From Hysterangium stoloniferum (Eukaryota; Basidiomycota; Agaricomycetes; Hysterangiales; Hysterangiaceae), in NCBI GenBank assembly GCA_015178975.1, contig WHVD01000011.1, positions 744,001 through 808,000 of the forward strand: a DNA stretch of 64,000 nucleotides. Direction: 5' to 3'. Below, piece after piece: positions 1 to 12,099 of the stretch. Each line of letters opens with the position of its first letter. The stretch's first letter is position 1. A model generated the notes under the pieces. That model worked only from the letters and a program-made list of their open reading frames with translations. It was not told the DNA's origin and ran no database searches. A program made the position numbers and the translations under genes.

Positions 1-523
1 AGAGGTCGCCAGTATGAGTTGACAAATCTATCACTGGCATCGGTGATCTTCGTATCAAATATTTGTTCTACGCTAGCATAGCCTCCTCCATACTTGCACA
101 TGCCAGAAATTTTTTGATACAATACCTCAGTCGTTGCAGTTGCTAACCTCGGTAGCGACTGAGGTACGTCTCTTTACTTAGTGTGTATACTATTGTGCCA
201 AGTAACTCATGCAAGCTGTCAGAATGAATTCATCCGACACCTCGGCCGCGCGTTCTTATGGTTTAAGCCCGTCTTCTTCTAGGTCAAAGTTGTTGACGTT
301 CTGATAATCAAACCCCCTAACGGCAGATGAGGTAGAGTGGGAATCATATCAGTGCCGGACTCAATGCGCACATAATCATTGATTGCTTTTGCTATTACTA
401 TCACGATAGCTGTGCTAAATAATTTGGGGGTAACCATTCTGTAGATATACTATTATGGACTGGGAATTCTACCTCGAATAAGTACATCCTTGATACCTAA
501 CCTGTAAGTACTTATTACATCTA
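1..523. other. No gene recognised at left edge
   Basis: AT-rich DNA without a convincing ORF, RNA gene or repeat. It probably contains the promoter of the gene starting at 524. Confidence 0.5.
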
Positions 524-2254
524 ATGGCGTCTGCATCACTAGATAATAGCTCAGTTGAGGTTAGGAAGTACATAGAAATGAAAAGTAAGTCGCGTTGGTT
601 GTATAAATATTCCGAGCCCCTCAGATACCTCCTCCAGTCTTTTACCCAAATTGTCATACACGGTCGGTCTATGGACATCCCAGATAGATCTACTATTTTG
701 CGCAAGTTGTTGGCATGTGAGTGGGCATTTATTCTATACAGCGATAAGGCTGATATGCGACTATTTCAGACAATGTGATCAAATATTGCTGGGTAGCGGC
801 AACAGCTGCAATGATGTATGAATATCGTAAGCTAAGCATAGTCTTCCGCTTTGCCTCACTCTTCCCCAGTCAATCCTCTAACATGTACTTTCAGTTCTGA
901 CAATCGAGCATGAGGTATTCAAGGGCTTGCTGTTTCGGTGAACATTATAAGTAATTGCAAGATGCACAGGCCAGAGTTTGGCAACGCCAATGGTCTTTGG
1001 GAAAGGTCCTGTATCTATTGGTAAGCCAGCTAAGCATATCAAAAAATAAACTCATCGTAAATATACGTAGATCCGCTATTGGGGGACCATTTCGGTCATT
1101 ATCGATATCACGGGTGCGAGAAACGTCGCAAGAGTAACAAGATTCGAACTGATACTTACCATACCCCAGTGATATCCATCCACGGACTCGGAGACGAAGC
1201 AAGTATCATCCTACCTCCCTCCACGCTGCCTCAACCTTACCCTGCGTGATTTTGTATAGTTGTAATTGTCGACAATATTTTGGCTTTTGGGTAAAGAAAA
1301 ACTGACACTGTCGACACTTTCAGTTGCGCAATATTTGCTTGGTGGCAGCTTATCTCGTGAGTACCACTGTAAATATCTCAGAGGATATTAACTAAGCAAT
1401 GTTCTAGGATTGTTATTACGATTGTAGCGGTGGAGAGTAAGAAATCAACTAGCGTTTGATAACCAGTTCGACTTACTGAATCATTCTCATTCTCAAGTTG
1501 CACTCACATGTCGGGTCAGTCTAATGCCCACTTTGGTAGGTAAATTTAACAATTAAAAAAGTTTATAGATTTATGTGGTATATGGAGGAAACAAGATGAT
1601 TGCCGTCATCTTAGGAATCATTTTGGTTATCGGAGCTGCAGCTTCAATCATGGTATATAAATATAGCAATGTCACCGGTAAATTTTGACATTTCCTATTG
1701 CTCACTTTGCCATCTAATCTTGGGATGTTTCAGGACAAAAAGTCGGTTTCGGTCTATCAGGCTGTAAACTGAGCACGCTGACCCCTCTGTTTGGGTATTT
1801 GATGCTTCCTGTGTTGATAAACGAGACACTCCTGTGCCTTCTAATGTTGTTCAAGGCTTTGAAGGCAAGAACTAGCTACAGGTCTCCTTTGTTGGGCGTC
1901 ATTATAAGAGACAGGTATGGACATCACAACCATATCGTTGGGTAAATATGCATATGATTCACCCATGTTTTCAGCTTGTCCTATTTTGTAGGGTATGTAG
2001 TTTACATACTTTCAACCATTATAAAATCATTGTTAATATACCTCAGAATATTCATATTTTTTCTCCCAAATGCCATAATATTTCTTCTAAGACCTCAGAA
2101 TTACACTGAAATCGGTATATTGTGCGTGCTCGATCAATTTCCATGGATAATCATTGACATCCCATTTTTAAAAAAGATGGGAAACTGTTGTTTGTTCCTC
2201 GTTGGGCTGTCGGCTCCTCGTGCACATTATGGCTTCTCCAGATGGTCAGGATAA
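524..2254 (+). CDS. DUF6533-type multi-pass membrane protein
   Basis: Function unknown; this family of integral membrane proteins is expanded in Agaricomycetes. Proposed exons: 524-584, 770-826, 895-914, 970-1020, 1071-1113, 1170-1202, 1260-1290, 1324-1356, 1408-1436, 1498-1514, 1569-1677, 1734-1914, 1975-2254, giving 314 aa with all phases consistent. Joining exons restores the family signature: a YEYLLTIEHE segment, then WQRQWSLGKVLYLL, an RYWG helix, C-x5-WWQ, VEIALTCRIYVVYGGNK, and finally a Gly-Cys motif with a long helix and an IIRDS element before the last helices. Exons of 17-33 nt are unusually small. Weak points are the 33-nt intron at 1291-1323, exons 1170-1290, the 185-bp first intron and the last 90 bp, where the family C-terminus is not clear. 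Decay of the 3' end cannot be excluded. Confidence 0.65.
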
Positions 2255-3153
2255 CCGATTTAAAGGGATAGAACATAAAACCAATATCACTCAACAAGGT
2301 ATTCCACGATTTTAAAGTATCTCGATGCACTATGGGCTGACGTCACTAATCAGACTCCTCTTTCATGTGGAGAATGAGGGAAAATGACTCCAAGCATGAT
2401 TTCCCAGCCGCAGGATATTAACTGTAGCAATGTATCTTCTCTGCGAATGGTTCGATTCATTCCGGCTTATTATGCTGGCCATCACGTTTCAGTAGTAAAA
2501 GAGTTACTTTTTTTTTTGTAAAATTTCAATTATGTACGATGGTTTTAAATCATAAAATATCGACTGTCCTGGTCTCAGCTTCCAAAACTACCTCAAATCG
2601 TAGACGTGCATCAGGAAATTGGGAAATCCGTGCATACCCTAGCTAGCTTGTATAGTAGGCCAAGCTCGACTATTTACTTACTGGTATTTTTTTTTACCAC
2701 GAGTTGGTGTATACTAGCTATCTCAGGTGTTTGCTAGCTAGCCTGGCCTTGAGCTAGGTGCTCTAGGACTACTAAGGTGACTTGTCATTATTTACATTAT
2801 ATCATATTTATATTAGACTATTAACGAATAGAATTCAATATAAATAATAAGATTAACTTATATTCTAATTAAGTATAACATGTGGAATACATAGGAAGGG
2901 TATGGGCAGAAATATGGACAATTGGTTATGGGTTTACTGTATATGACTGGTTGGATATGGACTATAATGGAATAAAAAATAAATAAAAATAAAAATAAAC
3001 AAAGAGATAGATAACACGTTGTAAGCAACTTTCACACTACATGTAACAACACAACCATGTTGGGAAGACATATAGTGTTTGTTGTCACAGCAAAGTAAAT
3101 ATTTGTTAGAACTCATATAGTGTTGCACATCATTGATTTATCTCAATGCTCAG
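2255..3153. other. AT-rich intergenic stretch
   Basis: No coding signal seen. It contains short A-rich and T-rich tracts (about 2508-2520, 2686-2696 and 2968-3003). It separates the DUF6533-like gene from the LTR cluster. Confidence 0.5.
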
Positions 3154-3225
3154 TGTTATGACCGTGTTACAACCCAACGGTCCCCGAGGATATTACTGTC
3201 TACTGATGTTCCAAGTTATTGTTAG
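3154..3225 (+). repeat. LTR family A, 5' end fragment
   Basis: Begins TGTTATGACCGTG and follows the first ~70 bp of the LTR copies at 3424 and 7014 (the TCCAAGTTATTG segment is shared). It then stops abruptly, so this is a truncated copy. Confidence 0.7.
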
Positions 3226-3269
3226 GGTATGTACACGGTGGGTCTCTGGAGAAACCCGTGGAATATCTA

Positions 3270-3345
3270 GTAGGACTTGGCTTCAGCTTATAGGCTGTGC
3301 CCTCGCTAGATCATGTTGTCCAATTTCAGACAGGCAGATGGGAAT
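3270..3345 (-). repeat. LTR family A, inverted 3' fragment
   Basis: GGACTTGGCTTCAGCTTA and CAATTTCAGACAGGC are the reverse complement of segments near the 3' end of the family A LTRs (about 4030-4105). This is a short inverted remnant next to a forward 5' fragment. Confidence 0.6.
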
Positions 3346-3423
3346 CCCAGGGAGTCTGGATGGAGGTTGTGGGTCAAGGGGTTGTAGGTCAGAGGTTGTG
3401 GGTCGTGAGTCAAGATAGGTAAG

Positions 3424-4148
3424 TGTTACGACCATGTCGCAACCCTATCGGTCCCTGAGGTTACTGCCACTTATCAATGGTTTCAAGTCACCACTTCGGA
3501 AACCATTGGCCCCCGAAGCTGACGTATGCTTTCGCGATGATCAAACTCTGTTTATGCCCACATCAAAATACTTGTATTGTCTGGTTAAACTTTTGATACA
3601 TCCCTTTCATTATGTTGATCTGTTCTATCCTATATTTCACATATGTCTATCTATATTTGTAGTCCTCGAACTATTTCCTTTTATCGTAATTCCGCTCTCG
3701 GTTATCATTGGCCTCCGAACTAATCATAAACTTCCCATTCCTAGTCAAGCTTATTGTTAATACCGTTTTCCGCCCTTCTCCCCGTTAGTATTTTCTAGAT
3801 GCCTGTTACTTGTATATGAACCCGCTGTAGTTGTAGTTACTAGGCAATCAGAATATCAACTCAGAATACCCTCATACATCTGTAACAGTCTGATACTAAG
3901 AATCCCCTCATCCACCTTCACGTGCGCTCGCCCACTCCCGGCCCTGACCCCTTGGCCCGACACTCGACTTGTCCTTTGGTCCCGATCAGTATCTCACCGA
4001 AAGGAACTCTTTAGGATCAGTCTTCGCCTGTCTGAAATTTAAGGACACCCTATGGATATTTGTGAGGGCGCAGCACATAAGCTGAAGCCAAGTCCTTCCG
4101 ATCGGTCCCTGTCAGCCACCGACATTAGTCAGTTTTCAGTTCTTAACA
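3424..4148 (+). repeat. Solo LTR, family A (725 bp)
   Basis: Runs from TGTTACGACC to TTCTTAACA, with the TG...CA ends typical of LTRs, and aligns along its length with 7014-7775. No internal retrotransposon ORFs adjoin it, so it is a solo LTR. The 5-bp flanks (GTAAG and ATTAT) do not match, suggesting recombination or later rearrangement. It lies directly beside a family B fragment. Confidence 0.75.
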
Positions 4149-4200
4149 ATTATCATCATAGGTAAATGATATATATATAGTATATAAGGACAATGCTAGG
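4149..4200 (+). repeat. LTR family B fragment
   Basis: The ATCATCATAGGTAAATGAT segment and the following TATA-rich piece match the middle of the family B LTRs (about 4845-4890). It abuts the family A LTR, so one element was probably inserted in the other. Confidence 0.55.
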
Positions 4201-4664
4201 AATTGTGAGAAGTATGCTTTTACCACAGTCTCATTATGGTAAAACACTCCTTTTATTTTATTTATATTTCACACATTTTATTCATATTTTTCTATTCTTT
4301 ATATTCTTCGAATATTGCACCATTTCATTAGTTCGAAGCTTTGTGTATACTTGTGGGTGCACTCAGCACCAAATGAAACTCAGACACACTTTTACCCAAG
4401 CACCACCACTTGTAAGACATAAACTAGGTCTACAGCAAGTGGTGATCAGGGTAACGTGTCAGCTACCACATAGGTAGCATTATCTGAGCTATCTAACACT
4501 TCAGACCTTGAACTATAGCAGTTGAGGCCTCCACTCGAATCATAATTCTTCCCATTCTACTGTGGAAGTTCTGACCATTCTATATATGAAGAAATGCACT
4601 TTTCATAAGAAGTGACTACCGTCGAGTGAAGTCTTGATATTTGTTAGGGCTCATCTGACAACTA
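4201..4664. other. AT-rich spacer between LTRs
   Basis: No supported gene. Sequence style resembles the surrounding degenerate repeats, but no full match to either LTR family was seen. Confidence 0.4.
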
Positions 4665-5133
4665 TGTCATGAATGTACAAACTCAATTTTCGATCATATT
4701 CAATTTAATATTTCTTTGACATTTCTTCGACATTCTGACTCAATTTCTGACTCAACTTCCGACTCAACTATTCTTCAACAATCTCGAATATCTTTGACTT
4801 GTCTCAGTTTGACATCATTGATGATTTCACTTTGATATCATATCATCATCATGGTAAATGATATATAGTATATAAGGGCAATGATAGGAACAAGGGAAGT
4901 CAGTCAGAAAACCTGTATCATAATTATATTATTTACTGTATTATATAATTGTCAAACTTTTTCCGAGCCTTTCTTCGACTTATTTATTCGTAAGCCTCTG
5001 TGTCCTATCTTTGCCTCACACTTTATCAACAGGACAAATTAATACTTCGTCGAATGAGGCATCTTTATTCAATATTGTTGAATATTCTTCGATTGTTTAT
5101 TTGACTTTATTGAGTAAAATTCGATTCGTGACA
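4665..5133 (+). repeat. Solo LTR, family B (469 bp)
   Basis: Runs from TGTCATGAATG to TTCGTGACA. It is repeated in reverse orientation at 5663-6139. Flanking pentamers AACTA (4660-4664) and GACTA (5134-5138) differ at one position, consistent with an aged target duplication. Confidence 0.8.
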
Positions 5134-5657
5134 GACTATGAGAATAAGCCAAAAACCAAAGTCAATATCAAGACTGAGGAACTACATACTACCCCCAGTC
5201 TGCTATGTATATACATGTATGAGCGTCTTCTCAGGCCAAATACAGTAGTAGCTGGATCTTCCCAGATCCATTGATATCATCAGAAGACACTAAACCTAAA
5301 CCTAGATCAATGAGATAGGAATCTTCTAACTATGGAGTGCACAACTATTAAGATTATGGGAGTCACAGAAGTCTGTTAATAGTCTCATTAATGTATAGTG
5401 TAAGCATGATCTACATACTCTGATAATTTGTGCATATTTTAAAAAGAGTATACAAGTCTTAAAGATGAAATTTTGGGATAATAAAATATAAACCCCTAAA
5501 ACATGTAGTCATATCACAGCTGTCACAGTCACAACATTGTCACAAAAACATTCAAGGTAACATTCAATGTAAGGGAGTGAGACTCCCTACACTGTGATTT
5601 GGTAATAATTAGTTCTATTGTTGTCCACATCCCATTGTAGTCTACATCCTATTGTAG
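5134..5657. other. Spacer between inverted family B LTRs
   Basis: About 520 bp with no ORF of retroelement type, so the two LTRs are not the ends of one element. No gene seen. Confidence 0.5.
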
Positions 5658-5662
5658 TCCAC

Positions 5663-6139
5663 TGTCATGAATCAAATTTTACTCAATAAAGTCAAATAAA
5701 CAATCGAAGAATATTCAACAATATCAAATAAAGATGGCTCATTCGACGAAGTATTAATTCGTCCTGTTGATAAAGCATGAGGCAAAGATAGGACATAGAG
5801 GCTCATGAATAAATAAGTCAAAGAAGGACTTGGAAAAGTTCGATGATTATATAATACAGTAATAATATAATATAATACAGGTTTTCTGACTGACTTCCTT
5901 CGTTCCTATCATTGCCCTTATATGTATACTATATATCATTTACCTATGATGATAATATGATATCAAAGTGAAATCATCAATGACATCAACCTGAGACAAG
6001 TTGAAGATATTTGAGATTGTCGAAGACATTGTTGAAGAATAGTCAGAAGTCAAGTCAGAAAGTCAAAGGAATATCAAAGAAATGTCGAAGAAATATTAAA
6101 TTGAATATTATCAAAAATTGAGTTTGTACATTCATGACA
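5663..6139 (-). repeat. Solo LTR, family B (477 bp, inverted)
   Basis: Reverse complement of 4665-5133 with minor differences. Flanked by a perfect 5-bp target duplication TCCAC (5658-5662 and 6140-6144), which identifies it as an independent insertion reduced to a solo LTR. Confidence 0.9.
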
Positions 6140-6299
6140 TCCACACCTATTGTAGTCCACATCCCATTGTTACTCACATCCCATTGTTCTCCACTAGTAT
6201 ATATTATGTACATGTGGATTTCAATACAGTAGTCGTTTATTCCCCATCACTCAATCTAGTGTCTGTCTGCACCTGCAGCAGATACCAGTCTTACATCAA

Positions 6300-7794
6300 C
6301 TCATCTTTGACACTTCAACTTCAACTCAACCAATGAATTCAACTCAACTTCTATTCAACTTTCTTTGACAATATTGAATATCTTTGACATGTCTCAGTTC
6401 AACATTACAAATGATTTTCTTATTAAATCATAATGTAGTCATAGGTAAATGATGGAAAGCATAAAATATTAGGGTAATACTAACAAGGCTACCAAACACA
6501 AGATAGAACACAGAAATAAAAGTGGAGAGGGGACAGCTCAATGACAGGGGAGATCACACTTGTTTTAGTGGGTGGCAGTATCAGCCTTATGTTGGTGCCA
6601 TTGTTTGCACTGTGCCACCACTGCATTGCATCGTAATGCTACTGTGCCGCATCACTTTTGGTGCAGGTGGCAGCATGATTATGTAATTACACTCACACCT
6701 TTGCCTGTAGGTGCATATTAAAATAAAATAAAAATAAAATCAATACCCTGACATCAAAGGACAATGAGAAGAGCAAAGGACCTCAGTCAGAAAATCTCTC
6801 CATTGTACATTAGTTATCTATGTTATTAATCTACTTTCAATCTTATCTTTTATAATTGTTGAAACTCTTCAACATTAATATCTGTGAGCCTTTGCAACTG
6901 GTATTAGCCTCTCACTTCATTGACAAGGTGAATCTATACTTCATCAAATGAGGCTTCTGTATTTGGTTTAGTAGAATAAATTACAATTATTATTCAACAT
7001 TATTGAAAGAAATTGTTATGACCGTGTCGCAACCGTGTCGCAACCCAATGGTTCCTGAGGATATTACCGTCTACTGACATTCCAAGTTATTGATCAAGTC
7101 ATCATATTGGAAACCATCCGTCACCTGATGTTGACGTATACCTTCATGGCAATCAAACCCCGTTTATGCCCCTGTCAAGTTATACTTGTACTATCTGGTT
7201 ATGCTTTGATACGTCCCTTTTTATTATGATGATCTGTTCTACTCTATGTTTCACATACATGTATGCCCATATATACTTGTAATCCTTGGACTATTTTCTT
7301 TTCTCGTAATCCTGCTCTCGGCTAATCACAACTTCTGATATTATTGTAACCTACTGGTTTCTAGTCAAGTTTATTTGTCAATAGTATTTTCTGCTCTTCC
7401 CTTAGTTAGTAGTTTCTAGATGCTGATAACTCATATATAGACCCACTGTAATGTAGCTACTAGGCAATCAGAATATCAACTCAGAACACCCACATACATA
7501 CATCTCTCATAAGCCTCACTCTAAGTATCCCACTCCACACCTCTGCATGCACTCACCCATCCTCGGTCTCTGACCCCTCGGCCTGACACTCAACTTATCC
7601 TTTGGTTTCTGATCAGTAACTCACCGTGAGGAATTCAATAGGACTAGTTTTCACCCACCAAAATTTAAGGACACCCAATGGTAACTTGCAAGGGTGCAGC
7701 ACATAAGCTGAAGCCAAGTCCTTCTGTTTGGTCCCCATCAGCCTACTGACATCAGTCAGTTTTCTGTTCTTAACAGAAATTCAATTTATGTCAC
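6300..7794 (+). repeat. Divergent family B LTR, interrupted
   Basis: Segments 6330-6480 and 6740-7013 resemble the family B LTR in order (TCTTTGACATGTCTCAG, GGTAAATGAT, CCTCAGTCAGAAAA, CATCAAATGAGGC), with a non-matching insert at about 6490-6735. The match resumes for a few bases after 7780 and ends near GTCACA. The family A LTR at 7014 therefore inserted close to its 3' end. Confidence 0.55.
7014..7775 (+). repeat. Solo LTR, family A (762 bp)
   Basis: Runs from TGTTATGACCGTG to TCTTAACA and is flanked by a perfect target duplication GAAAT (7009-7013 and 7776-7780). It is the best preserved family A copy. No internal domain is left. Confidence 0.92.
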
Positions 7795-8643
7795 ATAGCC
7801 AGAGGAAGTAGTTTCACTTAAAAATATGAGGATTTTTCCATAAAATTTTGTATATTCAATAAGTTGTAACTATCTTCCTAACACTTTGCTTAGATCTTAA
7901 CAATTGTCAGCTATCCCCACTGCTGCCCACAGCATCTGCTGTAGGTGCTGCTGGAGGCCCTGGGAGCCCAGCTGCCCCAGGTGCTATAGATTCCAATCCT
8001 GTATCTGTGCAGGTGGACCTATCACCATTTAGGTTAACTAAGTATACAAATACTGTGGCAAGCCCAACTGTCATGGTGTGAGATTTAAACTAATTAGAAT
8101 TTTTTTAAAGGAATGATAATAGAGAGTATGAATATCAGGAACCAATTCAGTTTAGCTAATATATACTAGTTGCAAATACTCTCTAATATGTCAATGAGCA
8201 AAAATTTTAATGACTGTGAATCAATAGTTCGTCATCAGAAAGCAAAAGGCGTGGGAGTCCTCCACACGCTCAGCTGGACGTTAAGTGCCGTATTACTCCC
8301 GGCAAGCGAGGGATCGTATCACTATGACAGAACCGCAAACTCTTATGGATATTATTAGCTTAATGGAGTAGCTGGTGGTCTTCTTGCGGGACAAGCCAAC
8401 TCTCGAGCCGGTTCACTTGTGGTGCCATCTGATCTCCTCAGGACATCGGAGTGGTACCAATCGACTAGAAACTCCTCCGTTTATGCAGAGAGTTAATATC
8501 GGTCACCAGCTCATAGTGGTGCGGCATGGCATCAGCCCCGGTGCACGTGACTCCTTTCCTCGATGCGTATTGGCGTTGAGCGCTAACTTCACACGCCTTG
8601 CAGGACTCTACGAGGTTTCTTCCCTCTGACCATCACATAGGCG
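7795..8643. other. Intergenic, upstream of transporter
   Basis: No gene recognised. GC content rises after about 8220, as expected for the 5' flank and leader of the transporter starting at 8644. Short ORFs here show no family resemblance. Confidence 0.45.
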
Positions 8644-11319
8644 ATGACTTCACCGTCTCAGAATCCTCGAGCCACTTCCCCCTCTGTTCCTGTTCCAATT
8701 GGCAACCCTCGTAGTCCTGCTGTAAGAGATACCCCTACACCGCGCGGCACGCCGGACTTTCATCATCTCACACCACAATTTGGGACACCTACGATTGATA
8801 TTCCTCCAAGGGGTTCTTTTGTGCAAAGGTCTGATACGCCACCCTCTGGCTCATTTACACCCAAGAACCCACTTACACGCCGTGGTTCGACCACCCCGAC
8901 CGTGAACCCCAATATCCTCGACGAACTCTCCGATGCAGACAAGGCCAAAGTAGTGAGGCGTCACCTCGTTTCGCGTGAGGAACGTGGAGAGGGCTCGTCA
9001 TCTCGTCCCGCTAGTGCGCTTGGAGACTCAGCGGCGATACCTGTTTCTGACGAAACATTTCCTATCCCCTATGATGTTCCTGGAGGTGATATTACTCATG
9101 ATATATACAAATGGCAGTCAAGCAAGGATCTCCGGCGTGTCCGGTCCGCCTCTTTTTCTGGCACTCAGGGAAACAAACATCCTGCATTTGAACATATTCG
9201 AGAACCAGGAGGATTTAGAAGAAATTATCTTATGTTGCGGGCTGAAGATCAGGATGCAGCGGAATCTGGAGACGGCATGCGAACTAATATGCTGAGGAAC
9301 TTTATTGATTTCCTGTATATTTTCGGCCATTTCGTGAGTATACCTCTCATATATTGTAACCGACTAACCAATAATCTAAATATAGGCTGGAGAAGATCTG
9401 GAAGAGGAAGAGGAAGAGGAAGAGGAAGAATTGGACGAGGGAGATCAAGCTATTCTTCGTGCGAATACCCTGGAGAACGGCCTTACTCTGCCAACAGAAA
9501 TTGCATTTTCTGCGCCCATACCCACTGAGAGCCTAGCTGTAGATTTCATGGAGCAAACACCGCTTTTAAAGCGTGCAGGTAGTAGGAGTTTGTCTCGACG
9601 CCGTTCCCGACGGCTCTCAAGTGCGCATGGCGAGCAGCACGGTGACGCCACTGAAACCCAAGCAGTATTGATGGTAATTTACTTGCTTATTGCCCTCATC
9701 ACAGCATCTTAACGGTTTGAACTGTAGTTATTGAAGGGTTTCATCGGTACTGGCGTGTTATTCTTGGGAAAGGCTTTCTTCAACGGCGGCATGTTATTCT
9801 CAGCTATTACTGTGATCTTTATCGCTGCCATATCATTATGGTCATTCTTGTTACTGGTTAAAACCAAATTCGTAGTGAGCGGTAGCTTCGGCGGTAAGTT
9901 AGAGCATGAACACACTAACTACACAGAGCTGATCCCATCATTGTCAGATATGGGCGGGGCCTTATATGGTACTTCGATGCGGTATGCAATCCTCTCATCG
10001 ATCGTTGTATCCCAGCTCGGTTTCACAAGCGCATATCTTATCTTTGTGGCGTCCAATCTGCAAGCTTTCATCATGGCCGTAACGAACTGCGAAACAATGA
10101 TCAGTACAACCCGTCTGATTTTCGCTCAATTAATCGTCTTTTTACCCTTAGCCATGATCCGAAATCTGGCAAAGTTAAGTACCACAGCCCTCATTGCCGA
10201 TGCTTGTATTCTTGTTGGTCTTGTCTACATTTTCGGCAATGAATTTATTGTGTTGGCATCCAACGGAATTGCGGATGTCAAGCTATTTAATCCAAAAGAT
10301 TATGCTCTGCTCATTGGGTAGGTCATACCTTTCGTTGTCGTAGTTTTTCCCTCAGAGCTGATTATATTTTTAGAACGGCAGTGTTTAGTTTTGAGGGAAT
10401 CGGTTTGGTGAGACGTACCATCAACCCAACATCTTGTCTTATTCCTAATGCCCGCCGTGTAGGTTATTCCTATTACCGACTCTATGCGTGAGCCACATAA
10501 GTTTCCTCGTGCACTAACTGGGGTCATGATCTTTTTGACTGGTAATAGTTATTTCTTCTCACACAATGCCATTATGTTGACGCTGTGTTTACTAGTGCTT
10601 TTCGCTGGTGCCGGTGTCCTGGCCTATGCGGCGTATGGTAGCAAAGTTGAGACTGTTGTTATCCTCAATTTACCTCAAGACCAAAAATTCGTTCAAGTGG
10701 TGTGTGATTTAGTCCATATTGATGAATTTTGTTAATCGAATTTGTAGGTGCAATTTCTTTATTCCGTGGCTATTCTTCTGTCAATCCCTTTGCAACTTTT
10801 CCCTGCCGTGCGAATTATGGAAAACGGTATATTTACGCGTAGTGGTAAGCATTCCCTCCGCGTGAAGTGGCAGAAGAACGCGTTTAGATTTATCGTCGTG
10901 CTCGGATGTACCCTGCTGAGTTGGCTGGGTGCTGCTGATCTCGATAAATTTGTTGCATTCATCGGGTCATTCGCCTGGTGAGCTTTTTTAAGCGTCTTTT
11001 TCGAAAAAACCTGGGCACTGACAGCGCCGTAGTGTCCCATTATGCTATGTATACCCCCCTATGCTCCATTACAAGGCATGTGCACGAACTAGAACCCAGA
11101 AGGCGGCAGATATCGCTTTAATAGTTTTTGGAACGGTGGCTGCGATTTTTACGACCATTCAAACCCTCAAGGTATACCCAATGGTCGTGTTATATTGGTA
11201 TAATGCTCATACATACATTGCAGCTCATGCTCGAACCTGCCCCATCTTCCGATCCCGAACTCGGACGTTGCCCAACCCCGCCATCAGGGAATCTATTGGC
11301 GTCACTCTCTGGCTTCTAA
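8644..11319 (+). CDS. Vacuolar amino acid transporter, AVT3-type
   Basis: Amino acid/auxin permease family. Yeast Avt3/Avt4 relatives export neutral amino acids from the vacuole. Exons: 8644-9333, 9386-9673, 9728-9893, 9948-10317, 10374-10407, 10463-10541, 10596-10699, 10748-10977, 11033-11171, 11224-11319, giving 731 aa with every phase consistent. The first ~325 residues form a Ser/Pro-rich cytosolic N-terminus with an acidic Glu run near residue 236, as in fungal AVT3 proteins. The transmembrane part opens with LLKGFIGTGVLFLGKAF and contains SFGDMGGALYG, FEGIGLVIPITDSM, VVQFLYSVAILLSIPLQ, MENGIF and a closing helix FGTVAAIFTTIQTL. Introns are 48-56 bp. No defect seen. The substrate is inferred from the family. 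Confidence 0.93.
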
Positions 11320-11862
11320 ATAATAATCCCATGCATGCACGTTGTACTCTACCTCAAATTTAAGTATGTTTGTGTTATAATTCAGACTAGAGAATACGGT
11401 TATGGACATAATACGTATTTCAAGAATATGTACCATGGTTTTCTTTGGTTTTTATGTTTCCCCCCAGTAATACGATTAATTCCCTCCTGACATTTCGAAC
11501 CTTCAAAATTGGCAATTGTACTAGTACAGGTTCGATTAGCCACAACATGGCGCCGGCACTGCACGTGTCCGAGAAGCGTGACCCGGCCAAGCAAATAGCT
11601 AGCCTTCCTTTGAATGCTTCTTATCCAGGCAGGCAGGGGAAAGATTAATACCCGTATCATGTTTTTTGTCCCATTTGCGATCGCCTTGAGGTTTGCAGCG
11701 TTTAAATAGCTTTTCCTCTTTAGTAGAACGCGTCTACATTGAAAAACTTATTTTAACAGATCTATCATTTGTTTGGCTACATAGAATAAAAAAGAAAATT
11801 ATAAACAAGCTGTTTCAACATTTCAAGCACTACTTTTGCCAAAAGTAAAAACACAAAAAGAT
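11320..11862. other. Intergenic, transporter 3' flank
   Basis: No gene seen. The A-rich run at about 11841-11860 reads as a T-rich terminator for the minus-strand tRNA that follows. Confidence 0.5.
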
Positions 11863-11971
11863 GACACCAAGGGGATTCGAACCCCTGCCTGCATACGCAG
11901 ATGAGAAGACCCTTACGTAAGGGCAAGTATTAACTTGAGTCACACTCCTTGGACCACTCGGACATAGTGCC
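11863..11971 (-). tRNA. tRNA-Leu(CAA) with intron
   Basis: On the minus strand a type II tRNA folds: acceptor GGCACTA pairs with TGGTGTC, D-stem TCC/GGA, a long variable arm CTGC/GCAG, and T-arm AGGGG-TTCGAAT-CCCCT. The anticodon loop reads CTCAAG, giving anticodon CAA. About 26 nt after position 37 form the intron usual in eukaryotic tRNA-Leu(CAA). The anticodon stem has one U-U mismatch in my fold. The B box GGTTCGAATCC is intact and a T-rich Pol III terminator follows. Confidence 0.88.
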
Positions 11972-12099
11972 TTGATATCGCTTGAGCTGTTAAATGTATA
12001 ACGACCAATGCTATTCGGTGTTACTGTCACGCGTTGTCACTTGAACGCAAAACGCGTCTTCTCTATTACTTCACCACTACTAATTTCACATCGTTTCCC

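Noticed and set aside
1291..1323. 33-nt intron in the DUF6533-like gene as a record-short intron
   Set aside because: The flanking exons are the least certain part of the model; too weak to claim without transcripts.
3434..3760. 108-codon ORF with hydrophobic stretches
   Set aside because: Lies wholly inside the family A solo LTR and is not kept open in the copy at 7014.
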